From positions 1-6,141 of the forward strand of contig DASWVC010000364.1 in the NCBI GenBank assembly GCA_036401335.1: 6,141 bases of DNA, in the 5' to 3' direction. Made by a program: the position numbers and the translations under genes. The number at the start of each line of letters is the position of its first letter. Within the stretch, counting starts at the first letter, position 1. Below the pieces are notes generated by a model. The model saw nothing but the letters and a program-made list of their open reading frames with translations. It was not told the DNA's origin and made no database searches. Positions 5,440 to 6,141 of this stretch are shown here, one piece after another. Source of the DNA: DASWVC01 sp036401335. Lineage in GTDB: Bacteria; Verrucomicrobiota; Verrucomicrobiia; Chthoniobacterales; JAFAMB01.

Positions 5440-6141
5440 GGTTTCGTTTGGTAAGCAATTCTTTGAGGGCTTCAATCCCGGGTAAACCTGACAGCAAGGC
5501 GGTGAAAGTCGGCACCCCGGTCGGTTCCGGTGCCGCCAGCCGGCGCCTATGGGATCGGTTCAGCGCCGGAACCGGAACCTCCAGGCGGTTGGCATACATG
5601 GCCAAGGCCAGGAGAGGGAAATTGTTCCGGTACAAATCGTACTTCAGGTAAAATACTTTCGGGAATCCGGTGCCGGTGATCAGGTCCTCGTCCCAGGAAC
5701 CGTCCGCATTTTGCGTCCCCACCAGGAAGCGAACCCCCCGTTCGAGGCTAGGCCGCTCCACCTCGGGAAAGGAAAGCAGGCCCATGAGGGCCCACGCCGT
5801 CTGCGAAGGCGTGCTGCATCCCCGTCCGCGAGCCGCCGGGTCTTCGTACGACGCGCAACTTTCACCCCATCCCCCGTCGTCATTCTGGTGGGATTCCAGC
5901 CAATCGCGTCCGCGCTGAATCCAGGGTTCACCCATGTCTTCGCCGATGGCGCTTAGACCCCGCAACACTTGCCAGGTGCCGTAGATGTAGTTCACCCCCC
6001 AGCGCCCGTACCAAGCCCCATCTTTTTCCTGGTGGCGGCGCAGAAAGCGGACCGCGTGGCGGACCACCGGGTGAGCCGGCGCGTAGTTGAATTCCGCAAG
6101 CACCTCCAGGGTTCGGGCCGTCAAGTCGCAACAGCTTGGGT
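5432..6141 (-). CDS. shc: Squalene-hopene cyclase, C-terminal part (5' end beyond right edge)
   Basis: Squalene-hopene cyclase folds squalene into hopene or hopanol, the first hopanoid step, as a monotopic inner-membrane enzyme. The reading frame enters at the right edge with PSCCDLTARTLEV and shows 235 residues, roughly the last third of a usual 630-660 aa protein; the catalytic DXDD lies outside. Strong matches to Alicyclobacillus cyclase are QEKDGAWYGRWGVNYIYGT (37-55), HQNDDGGWGESCASYEDP (84-101), CSTPSQTAWALMGL (108-121) and TQNADGSWDE (142-151). These include three QW repeats, the structural signature of the family. GTGFPKVFYLKYDLYRNNFP (156-175) keeps Phe159, Phe163, Tyr167 and Tyr170, corresponding to active-site Phe601, Phe605, Tyr609 and Tyr612. 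Homology ends near residue 184; a tail of about 50 residues follows, unlike the short end of typical cyclases. The TAG stop at 5434-5432 lies inside the serA start region. A TTG at 6124 is an internal leucine, not the start. Confidence 0.95.
   Translation of the reverse strand, partial: PSCCDLTARTLEVLAEFNYAPAHPVVRHAVRFLRRHQEKDGAWYGRWGVNYIYGTWQVLRGLSAIGEDMGEPWIQRGRDWLESHQNDDGGWGESCASYEDPAARGRGCSTPSQTAWALMGLLSFPEVERPSLERGVRFLVGTQNADGSWDEDLITGTGFPKVFYLKYDLYRNNFPLLALAMYANRLEVPVPALNRSHRRRLAAPEPTGVPTFTALLSGLPGIEALKELLTKRNHG

Noticed and set aside
5440..5475. A longer serA starting at TTG 5475
   Set aside because: The extra 12 residues lie in the cyclase coding end and have no family match; homology begins at the ATG at 5439.

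Overview
This is a GC-rich (roughly 60 % by eye), densely packed bacterial chromosomal window. It holds seven protein genes, two cut by the window edges, and I see no RNA gene, transposase, phage gene or CRISPR array. A hopanoid-type squalene cyclase and a YqgE/AlgH-family protein point to a Gram-negative-type bacterium. The gene mix and the intergenic GTGGCATT repeats would fit a soil- or water-dwelling group such as Verrucomicrobiota, but that placement is a guess from general impression, not a demonstrated assignment.

Layout. Bases 1-1217 (minus strand): thiG (thiazole synthase of thiamine biosynthesis) is followed, with a 4-base GTGA overlap, by the N-terminal 140 residues of an OppF/DppF-type peptide ABC transporter ATPase that runs off the left edge. 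Bases 1209-1838 (plus): yqgE, divergent from thiG with annotated starts that overlap by 9 bases. Bases 1839-2022: a gene-free 184-base spacer with one inverted and four direct copies of a degenerate GTGGCATTTCTT-like repeat. Bases 2023-3698 (plus): ald (alanine dehydrogenase) and a RimJ/RimL-like GNAT acetyltransferase joined by a TGATG stop/start overlap. Bases 3699-3846: a convergent intergenic region with at most a weak terminator. Bases 3847-6141 (minus): the C-terminal third of a squalene-hopene cyclase, overlapping by 8 bases the start of serA, a long-form D-3-phosphoglycerate dehydrogenase.

How they work together. These are housekeeping metabolic genes: thiamine thiazole formation, peptide uptake, alanine/pyruvate interconversion, entry to serine biosynthesis, and hopanoid synthesis. 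Three same-strand pairs (thiG-ABC ATPase, ald-GNAT, shc-serA) have overlapping stop/start codons, so each is probably co-transcribed and translationally coupled, although the partners have no obvious shared pathway.

I found no convincing new biological system. The most unusual material is the repeat cluster between yqgE and ald, followed by the odd gene pairings.
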